A stretch of DNA of 64,000 bases, taken from NCBI RefSeq assembly GCF_035943795.1, contig NZ_DASZBY010000034.1, positions 172,351-236,350 of the forward strand, in the 5' to 3' direction. Shown here one piece after another: positions 51,322 through 60,155 of the stretch. The DNA is from Aliidongia sp035943795 (lineage in GTDB: Bacteria > Pseudomonadota > Alphaproteobacteria > ATCC43930 > CGMCC-115725). Positions within the stretch are counted from its first letter, which is position 1. Each line of letters starts with the position of its first letter. The translations under genes were made by a program, and so were the position numbers. The notes below the pieces were generated by a model. That model had not been told where the DNA came from. It worked only from the letters and a program-made list of their open reading frames with translations, and searched no databases.

Positions 51322-52482
51322 TCATTCGGGTGTCGCGGCCGCCGGACCCGCTGCCGGCGGGGCGCGGACGACTGGTTTCGCCGGCGCCGGCCCGGGCGAA
51401 ACCTCCTCGCCCAGATCGCCCGAAATCAGCCGCTGCGGGTCGAGCGGGATGCGTTTCTTGACCATCCCGGCGGGGCCGAGCGCCGGCAATTCCTTGCCGT
51501 CGACGATGAAAGCGAGGCCGCCGGCATTGCCGGTGCGCATGATCAGGCCCGGTTTGTCGGGCGCGTAGTACGTATCGCCCGGGCGCAGCGTCCGGGTCAG
51601 GATCGCTTCCTTGCCGTCATAGACCTGGACCCAGGCAAAGCCCGTGGCCTTCACCAGGATGCGGCCGGGGCTCGCGACCGAACCGTAGGTCTTGGGCGCC
51701 TTGGGATCGGCGCCGGCCGCGCTTTCGGGCGGCACGGCGGGCAGCACGCCGTCGGTATTGGGTGGGGCGGTCGCAGGTCTGGCCGGCGGTGCCGCGGCGG
51801 TGAGTTGCGGCGCACCGATCGACGGCGGCGAGGCGGGGCTCACGGCAGGCGAGCTTGTGGTCGCGGGCGCGAACGGAGCGGTCGGCGCCGCCGGAGCGGG
51901 ACTGGTGACGGTACTCGCGGTCGCCGGCGCATCGCTCGCCGGTTTCGCCGCAGTCTGGTCGGCTGAAGGTGCTGTTGCCTGCGGCGTCGGATCGAGCAGG
52001 CGCGCCGGCACCGGCTCGACCGCGGGTGGCGCCGGATGCTCGCCCGACGACATGTAGTACCAGGTGCCGTAGGCCAGCGCGATCAACAGGGCGGCGATCA
52101 GGAAGAAGCCGCTGCCTGGAATGCCGCGGTCGGTCAGCGGGACCGGAAAGCTGAGTTCCGGTCGGGCGGCCAGCGTCTTCTTCTCGGTCTTGAAGCGGTT
52201 GACGACCTCGTTGCCATCCAGCCCCAGATACTCGGCGTAGGCGCGCAGGAACCCCATGGCATAGGCGACGCCCGGCAGGCCTTCGACCGTATTGCGCTCC
52301 AGCGCTTCCAGATATTCAGCCCGAATGCGCAGCGCCGACGCCACGTCGCGCAGATCCCAGCCCAGTCCTTCACGTGTCGAACGCAGCAGATATCCGACGC
52401 TGCCCGGATGCGGTGCCGATGGATCGACCTCGAACGGTTGCTCGTCTTCACCGTCGCGGGCTTTACGCTGAAACATCGACAT
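51322..52482 (-). CDS. rodZ: RodZ-type cytoskeleton protein (HTH_25/DUF4115)
   Basis: A 386-residue bitopic membrane protein. The cytoplasmic N-terminal HTH (residues ~25-95, VGYLLRSTREGLGWDLRDVASALRIRAEYLEALERN) matches RodZ/HTH_25, which binds MreB and helps maintain rod shape. A single membrane helix (GSGFFLIAALLIALAYGTWYYM, about residues 125-147) is followed by a long Ala/Pro/Thr-rich periplasmic linker and the DUF4115 domain at the C-terminal third. In alphaproteobacteria it often sits by ispG, as here; a terminator ends it. Confidence 0.88.
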   Translation of the reverse strand: MSMFQRKARDGEDEQPFEVDPSAPHPGSVGYLLRSTREGLGWDLRDVASALRIRAEYLEALERNTVEGLPGVAYAMGFLRAYAEYLGLDGNEVVNRFKTEKKTLAARPELSFPVPLTDRGIPGSGFFLIAALLIALAYGTWYYMSSGEHPAPPAVEPVPARLLDPTPQATAPSADQTAAKPASDAPATASTVTSPAPAAPTAPFAPATTSSPAVSPASPPSIGAPQLTAAAPPARPATAPPNTDGVLPAVPPESAAGADPKAPKTYGSVASPGRILVKATGFAWVQVYDGKEAILTRTLRPGDTYYAPDKPGLIMRTGNAGGLAFIVDGKELPALGPAGMVKKRIPLDPQRLISGDLGEEVSPGPAPAKPVVRAPPAAGPAAATPE

Positions 52483-52598
52483 ACGCTACAATCCGTCGAA
52501 TGCAAGAGACCGGCACAACCGAGGGATGGATTTCCCTGACCTGATCCGTGTTTTAGCAGTTCCCACGGCGAGCGCCCAGCGCCGGATGTGACGCATTT

Positions 52599-54869
52599 TC
52601 AGATTGAGACGCCGTGGTCCCGGGCAAACTCGCGCAACTTCTCGCGCAGGCTGTGGTTGGTGTGGCGCGTGGCGTCCGCCAGGTATCGGCGCAAGGGTCC
52701 GACGTCCAAGGTGCGGATCATGGCCTTGACCGGTCCGATGGCCGACGGCGACATGGACAGGTTGCGAAAGCCGAGGCCGATCAGCGCCATCGCTTCGAGC
52801 GGGCTGCCGGCCATCTCGCCGCACAGGGACAGGCTGACGCCGCAGCCATCGGCGACACGCACGATTTCACCCAGGCAGGTGAGGGCGGCCGGTGCCAGCA
52901 CGTCGTAGCGCTCGGCCAGGCGCGCATTGCCGCGGTCCTTGGCGAACAGGAACTGCATCAGGTCGTTCGAGCCGACCGAGATGAAGTCGACCTCGCGGCA
53001 CAGGGCGTCGAGCTGCCAGATCAGCGCCGGCACTTCCAGCATGGCGCCGACCTTGAGGCTCGACGGCAGCGGCAGGCCGCGCTCGCCGACCCGTTGCACC
53101 TCCATGTCGAGAATTCGGCGGGCGGCGACGAATTCGGCGACCTCGGCCACCATCGGGAACATGATCGACAGCGGCCGCCCGTTTGCCGCCAGCAACAGTG
53201 CACGCAGCTGCTGGCGCAGCATCCCCGGATGGTCGAGCGAGATGCGGATCGCACGCCAGCCCATCGCCGGGTTTTCCTCGACCGTCTCCGGGAGGTAGGG
53301 CAGCACCTTGTCGCCGCCGATGTCGAGCGTGCGGAACACGACCGGCCGGTCCTGGGCCTGGTCGAGGACGCGGACATAGAGCTCGGTCTGGTCGGCGACA
53401 TTGGGGAAATCCTGCCGCGTCATGAACGGCAGCTCGGTCCGATAGAGCCCGATGCCGTCGGCGCGCGTCGCCTCCAGCTCCGGCAGGTCGATCAGCAGGC
53501 CGGCATTCATGAACAGGCCGATCGCGACCCCGTCGAGCGTCACCGCCGGCAGTTCGCGCAGCGCCTGGTATGCCGCCTTGCGCGATCGGCGTTCGGCCAG
53601 GCGGTTCTCGACCGCCGCCTGCACGTCCTCGCTCGGCCGCACCAGCACCTGGGCATTGTCGCCGTCGACCACCACCTGGTCGCCGGCGTCGATCTGCCCG
53701 ATGGCGCCCTTGACGCGCCCGACCACGGGAATGTCGAGTGCCCGCGCCACGACGGCGACATGGGCGGTCGGCGAGCCTTCCTCCAGCACCAGCGCGCGCA
53801 GGCGCTTGCGGTCGTAGTCCATCAGTTCGGCCGGACCCATGCTGCGCGCGACCAGCACCACGTCCTCGGCTTCGGTTTCGACCGCCGCGGTCGTGGCGCC
53901 GCCCGACAGGTGATGCTGCAGCCGGTTCGCCAGATCCTCGAGGTCGGTCAGCCGCTCGCGGATGTAGGGATCGCTGATCTGCTTCATGCGGGCGCGCGTG
54001 TCGTCGCGCACCTTCTGGACCGCCGCTTCGGCGGTCAGGCCGCTCTGCACCGCCTCGCGGATGCGGCCCAGCCAGCCGCGATCCTCGGCGAACATGCGGT
54101 AGGTCTCGAGGATGTCGCGATGCTCGCCGCCATGGGCCAGCTCGCTCGATGACAGCATGCGGTCGATCGAGCGCTGCATCTCGCCGATCGCATGATCGAG
54201 CCGCAGGCTCTCGGCCTCCGGGTCTTCCGCAACCAGCTGCCGGATGACGATCGCCGGCTGATGCAGCACGGCCGTTCCGATGGCGAGGCCGGGATTGAGC
54301 CGGACGCCGTCCAGGCGATGGGGCAGGGTGGCAATGCCGTCGGTCGCATGCTGCTCCTCGACATCGACCAGCGCGCCGGCCGCGACCAGCTCGGCCAGCA
54401 CCATGGCGACGGTCTGCAGCGCCTCGATCTCTTCGTCGGTATAGTGCCGCTGCGAGCGATTCTGCACGACCAGCACGCCCGAGACCCGGCCGGAGCGCAG
54501 GATCGGCACGCCCATCAGCGAATGATAGACCTCTTCACCGGTTTCCGGACGGTAGGCGAAGGCCGGATGGGCCTGAGCGTCGCTCAAGGCCAGAGGCCGG
54601 GCGGTGGCGGCGATCACGCCGACCAGGCCCTCGCCGACGCGCAGCCGGGTACGATGGACCGATTCCGGAAAAAGGCCCTCTGTCGCACACAGTTCCAGGA
54701 TGTCGCCGGCGCGCATGATGTAGGCCGAACAGACCTCGGCCTCCATGTCGGCGGCGATCAGCTGGACGATGTTATCGAGCCGTTCCTGCGCCGTGCCGGT
54801 GCCGGCCATGACATCGCGCAGCCTGCCGAGCAGGCGTCGGGCGCCGGTGACGCCGACGCGCCCCTCCAT
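52599..54869 (-). CDS. ptsP: PTS-Ntr enzyme I (PtsP) with GAF domain
   Basis: A 756-residue phosphotransferase that feeds the nitrogen-type PTS from PEP. The N-terminal GAF domain (residues ~20-170) senses metabolites (glutamine or 2-oxoglutarate in homologues); next is the PEP-utiliser N-domain, then the phospho-histidine domain with His370 in LVLEEGSPTAHVAVVARALDIP, and the PEP-binding TIM barrel with GLYRTELPFMTR and SVGSNDLMQFLFAKDRGNA. Its partners NPr and EIIA-Ntr are not in this window. The ATG at 54869 overlaps the end of the NPD gene (TGATG). Confidence 0.94.
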   Translation of the reverse strand: MEGRVGVTGARRLLGRLRDVMAGTGTAQERLDNIVQLIAADMEAEVCSAYIMRAGDILELCATEGLFPESVHRTRLRVGEGLVGVIAATARPLALSDAQAHPAFAYRPETGEEVYHSLMGVPILRSGRVSGVLVVQNRSQRHYTDEEIEALQTVAMVLAELVAAGALVDVEEQHATDGIATLPHRLDGVRLNPGLAIGTAVLHQPAIVIRQLVAEDPEAESLRLDHAIGEMQRSIDRMLSSSELAHGGEHRDILETYRMFAEDRGWLGRIREAVQSGLTAEAAVQKVRDDTRARMKQISDPYIRERLTDLEDLANRLQHHLSGGATTAAVETEAEDVVLVARSMGPAELMDYDRKRLRALVLEEGSPTAHVAVVARALDIPVVGRVKGAIGQIDAGDQVVVDGDNAQVLVRPSEDVQAAVENRLAERRSRKAAYQALRELPAVTLDGVAIGLFMNAGLLIDLPELEATRADGIGLYRTELPFMTRQDFPNVADQTELYVRVLDQAQDRPVVFRTLDIGGDKVLPYLPETVEENPAMGWRAIRISLDHPGMLRQQLRALLLAANGRPLSIMFPMVAEVAEFVAARRILDMEVQRVGERGLPLPSSLKVGAMLEVPALIWQLDALCREVDFISVGSNDLMQFLFAKDRGNARLAERYDVLAPAALTCLGEIVRVADGCGVSLSLCGEMAGSPLEAMALIGLGFRNLSMSPSAIGPVKAMIRTLDVGPLRRYLADATRHTNHSLREKLREFARDHGVSI

Positions 54870-55960
54870 CAGGAGCCCGCCTCGCCCCACTGCACCGGCC
54901 GGCCGGCGAGACCGCGCGCGGTCATGGCCGCCAGCGCCTGGTCGACCAGCTCGGTCAGGATTTCGGCGGTCGGCTGCTCGCGCGTCACCATGCCGACGCT
55001 CTGGCCGGCCATGACCGAGCCATGCTCGACGTCGCCCTCGATCACTGCGCGGCGCAGCGCGCCGGCCCAGAAATGCTCGATCTCGAGCTGGGCGTCCTTC
55101 TGGGCGATTTCGCCGCGATTGAACCGGTCGATGATGTCGCGCTGGACCTCGACGAAACGCCGCGAACCCTCGTTGGCCAGCGCGCGCACCGGAATGACCG
55201 GGAAGCGCGGGTCGAGCTGGACCGAGGGCACAGCATCGCGCGCGGCGGCCCGGATGAAGGCCTGCTTGAAGCGCGCATGCGCGATCGATTCCGTGGCGCA
55301 GACGAAGCGGGTGCCGAGCTGGACGCCGGCCGCCCCCATCTCCAGGCAGGCGAGGATCGCCTCGCCGCGACCGATGCCGCCGGCGATGAAGATTGGAACA
55401 TCGGCGATGTGCGGCAGGATTTCCTGGGTCAGGACCGAGGTCGCGACCGGGCCGATATGGCCGCCCGCCTCCATGCCCTCGATCACCAGCGCGTCGACGC
55501 CCATGCGCACCAGCTTCTTGGCCAGCACCAGGGCCGGCGCGAAGCAGATGACCTTGGCGCCCGCCGCCTTGATCTGCTGGATCGCCGTCGCCGGCGGCAG
55601 GCCGCCGGCCAGCACGACATGGCCGATCCGATGGGCGGCGCAGACCTGGATCAACTCGGCCAGCTGGGGATGCATGGTGATGAGGTTGACGCCGAACGGC
55701 TTCGCGGTCAGGCCCTTGGTGCCCAGGATCTCGGCCGCCAGCTGGTCCGGGTTCATCGAGCCGGAGGCAAGCACGCCGAAGCCGCCGCCGTTCGAGATGG
55801 CGGCGACCAGATGCCGCTCGCTGACCCAGGTCATGGCACCGCCCATCACGGCGAGCTCCGTGCCGAGGAACGCGCGGCCGCGCCGCCACAGCCGATCGAG
55901 CCCCGCACGTGCCGGTGCGGCGTCCGGAACCGGGGAAGCGGGGGCGATCGCGGAACTCAT
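54869..55960 (-). CDS. Nitronate monooxygenase / 2-nitropropane dioxygenase-like FMN protein
   Basis: A 363-residue FMN-dependent TIM-barrel enzyme. Family motifs are VMGGAMTWVSERHLVAAISNGGGFGVLASGSMNP and VIEGMEAGGHIGPVATSVLTQEI (FMN and catalytic His region), then IFIAGGIGRGEAILACLEMGAAGVQLGTRF. Family members oxidise nitronates or reduce enoyl compounds. It lies between lysC (10-base gap) and ptsP (overlap), inside an otherwise conserved core block. The start is at ATG 55960 (MSSAIAPASP). Confidence 0.88.
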   Translation of the reverse strand: MSSAIAPASPVPDAAPARAGLDRLWRRGRAFLGTELAVMGGAMTWVSERHLVAAISNGGGFGVLASGSMNPDQLAAEILGTKGLTAKPFGVNLITMHPQLAELIQVCAAHRIGHVVLAGGLPPATAIQQIKAAGAKVICFAPALVLAKKLVRMGVDALVIEGMEAGGHIGPVATSVLTQEILPHIADVPIFIAGGIGRGEAILACLEMGAAGVQLGTRFVCATESIAHARFKQAFIRAAARDAVPSVQLDPRFPVIPVRALANEGSRRFVEVQRDIIDRFNRGEIAQKDAQLEIEHFWAGALRRAVIEGDVEHGSVMAGQSVGMVTREQPTAEILTELVDQALAAMTARGLAGRPVQWGEAGS

Positions 55961-55970
55961 GCGGTCTGGG

Positions 55971-57200
55971 TCAGGCCGCGTCGACCGCGTCCAGCCCGTA
56001 GGCGGAATGCAGGGCGCGCAGGGCCAGCTCCAGATATTCCTCGGCGACCAGCACGGCCACCTTGATCTCCGACGTCGAGATGACCTGGATGTTGATGCCC
56101 TTGTCGGCCAGGGTCTGGAACATCTTCTGGGCGACACCCGCGTGGCTGCGCATGCCGACGCCGATGACCGAGATCTTCACCACGTCGGCGGATGAAACGA
56201 TCCGCTCGTAGCGGACATGATCCCGGTTGGCTTCGAGCACCTTGACGGCGCGGGTGATGTCCGCCTTGCCGACCGTGAAGGTCATGTCGGTGGCCTGGCC
56301 GTCGCGCGACACGTTCTGCACGATCATGTCGACGTTGATGCCGGCATCGGCCAGGGGACCGAAAATGGCGGCGGCGACGCCGGGGCGATCGGATACGTTG
56401 GCGACCGTGATCTTCGCCTCATCCCGGCTGTAAGCGATTCCGCTGACGACCTGCTTTTCCAAGATCTCGTCCTCGTCCACGACCATGGTACCCGGCCTGT
56501 CGACGAAGCTCGACAGCACCTGCACCCGCACCCGGTGGTTCATGGCCATTTCGACCGACCGGGTCTGCAATACCTTCGCACCTTGAGACGCCATTTCCAG
56601 CATCTCTTCGTAGGTGATTTTATCGAGTTTGCGCGCACGCGCCACGATCCGCGGATCGGTCGTATAGACGCCATCCACGTCCGTGAAGATGTCGCAGCGT
56701 TCCGCATCGAACGCGGCGGCCAGCGCCACCGCGGACGTATCGGATCCGCCACGGCCCAGCGTGCTGATCCGCCTGTCCTCGGTCGCTCCCTGGAAGCCGG
56801 CGACGACGGCGACTTCACCCTGGGCGGCCCGGGCCTTGATCTGTTCGAGGTCGATGCCCTGGATGCGCGCCTTGGCGTGCGCGCCGTCGGTCTTCAAGGG
56901 AAGCTGCCAGCCCATCCAGGACCGGGCGGGCACGCCGATCGCCTGGAGCGCGATCGCGAGCAGTCCCGCGGTCACCTGTTCGCCCGACGAGACGACGACG
57001 TCGTACTCGGCCGGGTCGGCCATTTCGGAGGTCTGGTTGGTCCAGGCCACCAGCTGGTTGGTCGTGCCGGACATCGCGGACACGACCACGATCAACTCGT
57101 GACCGGCATCCACTTCACGCTTGACCCGTTGGGCGACGATCTTGATACGGTCGACATCGGCCACCGATGTCCCGCCGAACTTCTGCACGAGGCGCGCCAT
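55971..57200 (-). CDS. lysC: Aspartate kinase LysC
   Basis: A 409-residue aspartokinase that phosphorylates aspartate, the first step to Lys, Thr, Met. The kinase domain begins LVQKFGGTSVADVDRIKIVA and contains TLGRGGSDTSAVALAAAFDAE; two C-terminal ACT domains (about residues 265-400) include VSDRPGVAAAIFGPLADAGINVDMIVQN and the second EITSEIKVAVLV-like half, for feedback regulation. It is divergent to ubiG; a 17-nt perfect palindrome GCGCGGT-ATG-ACCGCGC is 22 bases upstream of its ATG. Confidence 0.96.
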   Translation of the reverse strand: MARLVQKFGGTSVADVDRIKIVAQRVKREVDAGHELIVVVSAMSGTTNQLVAWTNQTSEMADPAEYDVVVSSGEQVTAGLLAIALQAIGVPARSWMGWQLPLKTDGAHAKARIQGIDLEQIKARAAQGEVAVVAGFQGATEDRRISTLGRGGSDTSAVALAAAFDAERCDIFTDVDGVYTTDPRIVARARKLDKITYEEMLEMASQGAKVLQTRSVEMAMNHRVRVQVLSSFVDRPGTMVVDEDEILEKQVVSGIAYSRDEAKITVANVSDRPGVAAAIFGPLADAGINVDMIVQNVSRDGQATDMTFTVGKADITRAVKVLEANRDHVRYERIVSSADVVKISVIGVGMRSHAGVAQKMFQTLADKGINIQVISTSEIKVAVLVAEEYLELALRALHSAYGLDAVDAA

Positions 57201-57370
57201 GCTCTATCTTACCTGCGTCGGGCGCGGTATGACCGCGCACCGGGGAAAATTGCCGCTCGCCTCCGGTTGCCCGCCGGATGGCGCGTATTCATACTCGGTG
57301 CCCGTCGTCCGAAGCAAGCCCGCGCCGCCGTAAGGCAGACCCGCAACACCTGAAACGCAGAGCCGAGCCC

Positions 57371-58114
57371 GTGAGCCCCAATACAGCCTCCAGCATCGAT
57401 CCCGAAGAGGTCGCCCGTTTCGCCGCCATCGCCGAGGCCTGGTGGGATCCGAACGGCAAGTTCCGGCCGCTGCACAAGTTCAACCCGACCCGGCTCGCCT
57501 ATGTCCGCGACCAGCTGGCCGCCCATTTCGCTCGCGACGTCGCCGGGCGGCAGCCGTTCGCCGGCCTGCGCCTGATCGACATCGGCTGCGGCGGCGGCCT
57601 GGTCGCCGAGCCGATGGCGCGGATGGGGTTCGCCGTGACCGGCGTGGATGCGACCGAGCGCAACATCGGTGTCGCCTCGGCCCACGCCGCCAAGCAGGAG
57701 CTCGCGATCGACTATCGCTTCGCCGCCGCCGAGGATCTGGTCGCCGCCGGCGAACGCTTCGATGTCGTGCTGGCGCTGGAAGTGATCGAGCATGTCGCCG
57801 ATCCCGCGGCGTTCCTGGTGTCGATCGGCCAGTTGGTGAAGCCCGGCGGTGCCGTCGTGGTGGCGACGCTCAACCGCACGGCCAAGGCCTTCGGCCTCGC
57901 CATCGTCGGCGCCGAATACCTGCTGGGCTGGCTGCCGCGCGGCACCCACACCTGGTCGAAATTCCTGAAACCCAGCGAAGTCGCCGGCGGCCTGCGCCGT
58001 GCGGGCCTGGTGCTGCACGACCTGAGCGGCGTCAGCTACAACCCGGTCGCCGACAAATGGAGCCTCGGGTCCGATACGAGCGTGAACTACCTGATGACGG
58101 CGGTGAAGGCTTAG
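57371..58114 (+). CDS. ubiG: Ubiquinone biosynthesis O-methyltransferase UbiG
   Basis: A 247-residue SAM enzyme performing both O-methylations in ubiquinone synthesis. UbiG motifs are WWDPNGKFRPLHKFNPTRLAYV at the N-terminus, GLRLIDIGCGGGLVAEPMARMG (motif I), FDVVLALEVIEHVADP and TLNRTAKAFGLAIVGAEYLLGWLPRGTHTW near the end. The start is a GTG at 57371 (MSPNTASSIDPEEV); upstream sequence lacks similarity. ubiG divergent to lysC is a hallmark of alphaproteobacterial chromosomes. Confidence 0.95.
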   Translation: MSPNTASSIDPEEVARFAAIAEAWWDPNGKFRPLHKFNPTRLAYVRDQLAAHFARDVAGRQPFAGLRLIDIGCGGGLVAEPMARMGFAVTGVDATERNIGVASAHAAKQELAIDYRFAAAEDLVAAGERFDVVLALEVIEHVADPAAFLVSIGQLVKPGGAVVVATLNRTAKAFGLAIVGAEYLLGWLPRGTHTWSKFLKPSEVAGGLRRAGLVLHDLSGVSYNPVADKWSLGSDTSVNYLMTAVKA

Positions 58115-58127
58115 CCATTACCGCCCC

Positions 58128-59180
58128 TCACCGTGGCATCAGCACCCAATAGTCCAGCTCCAAGATGACGGCGGGATCGTATCCGTCGTCGATCCGTCCC
58201 GGAAAGTCGGCGGCACTCCGGTTCTTGACCGCATAGGTCCGCAGCCGTAGCGCGCCCAGGTCCACGCGGCCGGGCATCGCTTCGGCGGCCAGCACCTCCG
58301 ACCAGGCATAGACCGTGTCGCCGGCGAAGCAGGGCGCCACGTGGCGGCCGCCATTCAATCCGGCGATCTTGAACGCGTTGCCCAGGCCGTTGAAGCTCAG
58401 GGCGCGGGCCAGGCTGATGACGTGGCCGCCATAGATCAGCCGCCGGCCGAAGCGGCCCTGGCCTTGCTCATACTGGTTGAAATGGACCTTCGCCGTGTTC
58501 TGGTAGAGCCGGGTCGCGAGCTGATGTTCCGCCTCCTCGACCGTCACGCCGTCGACATGATCGATCTTCTCGCCGACCGCATAGTCGCCCCAACGCCAGG
58601 GCGATCCCGCGCGGGCATCGTCATAGGCTTCCAGCACCAGCCCGTCCGGCACCGCCAGCGCTTCGACCGGCACGGCGTCGGGCAGGGTCGGCACGTTCAG
58701 GATGGGCGCAGGGCTCGCCTTGTTGCGCTTGCGGACCATGACCCAGCGGACATAGTCGAGCACCGTCTCGCCCAGCTGGTTCTGGCCGATCGATCGGACA
58801 TGGACCGTGCCGGTCTCGCCGTTCGAATTTTCCTTCAACCCGATCACTTCGGACACCGCCGACAAGGTGTCGCCGCGATAGACCGGCGCCAGGAAGCGGC
58901 CGGCGGCATAACCCAGGTTGGCGACGGCATTGAGCGAGATGTCCGGCACCGTCTTGCCGAACACCATGTGGAAGACCAGCCAATCATCGACCGGCGTCTC
59001 AGGGAATCCCAGGCTGTGGGCGAACGGCTCGGCACATCCCGGCACGAAGCGCGAGCCGGTCAAGGCCAGGTAGAGCGCCGTATCGCCGGCCGTGATCGTG
59101 CGCGGCGTCGCATGCTCGATGACCTGGCCGACCGAGAAATCTTCGAAATAATTCCCGGGATGCGTCTTGAGCGCGCTCAC
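58128..59180 (-). CDS. Tandem MaoC hydratase (mesaconyl-CoA hydratase-like)
   Basis: A 350-residue protein with two MaoC-like hot-dog domains (first: NYFEDFSVGQVIEHATPRTITAGDTALYLALTGSR; second: GDYAVGEKIDHVDGVTVEEAEHQLATRL). The layout and length match mesaconyl-CoA hydratase (beta-methylmalyl-CoA dehydratase) of the ethylmalonyl-CoA pathway. Its start is a GTG at 59180 that overlaps the lyase stop (GTGA). It is coupled with a malyl-CoA lyase-like gene, as in known organisms with that pathway; no other pathway gene is in the window. Confidence 0.83.
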   Translation of the reverse strand: MSALKTHPGNYFEDFSVGQVIEHATPRTITAGDTALYLALTGSRFVPGCAEPFAHSLGFPETPVDDWLVFHMVFGKTVPDISLNAVANLGYAAGRFLAPVYRGDTLSAVSEVIGLKENSNGETGTVHVRSIGQNQLGETVLDYVRWVMVRKRNKASPAPILNVPTLPDAVPVEALAVPDGLVLEAYDDARAGSPWRWGDYAVGEKIDHVDGVTVEEAEHQLATRLYQNTAKVHFNQYEQGQGRFGRRLIYGGHVISLARALSFNGLGNAFKIAGLNGGRHVAPCFAGDTVYAWSEVLAAEAMPGRVDLGALRLRTYAVKNRSAADFPGRIDDGYDPAVILELDYWVLMPR

Positions 59181-60058
59181 GCCCCGGCACCCAGTTCTTC
59201 GATGCGCGCGACCAGGGCCAGGAGGCGCTTGGCATTGGCGACATGCAGGTTCTCGACCAGCTTGCCGTCGACCAGGACGACGCCCTTGCCTTCGGCCTCG
59301 GCCGCCTCGAATCCGGCGATCTGCTTGCGAGCCTGCTCGATCTCGACGGCGGACGGCGCGAAGGCCTCGTTGGCGGCGGCGATGGTCTTCGGGTGGATCA
59401 GGGTCTTGCCGTCGAAGCCCAGCTCCGCGCCCTGGCGGCAGGAATGGGCGAAGCCCTCGTCGTCGTTGAGGTCGAGATAGACGCCGTCGAGCATCGCCAA
59501 GCCGTAGGCGCGCGCCGCCAGCAGGCATAGGCTGAGGCCGGTTAACATCGGCAGCCGGTCGCGGGTATGGCGGGCGTGCAGGTCGTTCGCCAGGTCGGAC
59601 GTGCCCATGACGAATCCCGCGAGGCGCGGATGGCTGGCCGCGATCTCTTCGGCATGTAGCATGCCCATCGGCGTCTCCATCATGCACCAGATGGCAAGCC
59701 CGGCCGGCGCACCGGCCTTGTCCAGAATGGCCGCCGCCTGGCGCACGGTGGCCGCACTCTCGACCTTCGGCAGCAACACGCCATGGATCGCCATCTTCGC
59801 CGCTGCCGCGAGGTCGCCATGGCCCCAGGCGGTGTCGAGCCCGTTGGTGCGCAGGATCAACTCGCGCTTGCCATAGCCGCCGGCCGCGACCGCGTCGGCG
59901 ATGATGGCGCGCGCGACCTCTTTCGCATCGGGCGAAACCGCGTCCTCCAGGTCGAAGATCAGCGCGTCGGCCGCGAGGCCGCGGGCCTTTTCCAATGCGC
60001 GCGGGTTGGAGCCCGGCATATAGAGCATGCTGCGGCGGGGGCGCGATTCGGTCGGCAT
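59177..60058 (-). CDS. CitE-like CoA ester lyase (malyl-/beta-methylmalyl-CoA lyase family)
   Basis: A 293-residue HpcH/HpaI-type TIM-barrel lyase. Motifs are SMLYMPGSNPRALEKARGLAADALIFDLEDAVSP, where the Glu-Asp pair binds metal, ILRTNGLDTAWGHGDLA, and LAIWCMMETPMGMLHAEEIA with a conserved Glu. It should cleave a 3-hydroxyacyl-CoA such as beta-methylmalyl-CoA to glyoxylate and propionyl-CoA, or citramalyl-CoA. The ATG at 60058 is chosen as the natural N-terminus. It is co-transcribed with the tandem MaoC gene. The start codons of this gene and of pdxY lie on opposite strands, about 100 bases apart. Confidence 0.85.
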   Translation of the reverse strand: MPTESRPRRSMLYMPGSNPRALEKARGLAADALIFDLEDAVSPDAKEVARAIIADAVAAGGYGKRELILRTNGLDTAWGHGDLAAAAKMAIHGVLLPKVESAATVRQAAAILDKAGAPAGLAIWCMMETPMGMLHAEEIAASHPRLAGFVMGTSDLANDLHARHTRDRLPMLTGLSLCLLAARAYGLAMLDGVYLDLNDDEGFAHSCRQGAELGFDGKTLIHPKTIAAANEAFAPSAVEIEQARKQIAGFEAAEAEGKGVVLVDGKLVENLHVANAKRLLALVARIEELGAGA

Positions 60059-60155
60059 AAGGTCCTCTCCCACGAGATTCTTCTTGGTGGCTTCCCGCCC
60101 AGGATACAGGCGGCTACCATCGAGCGCGAGTGTTGCGGTGCGAAAGGAGCATCAT

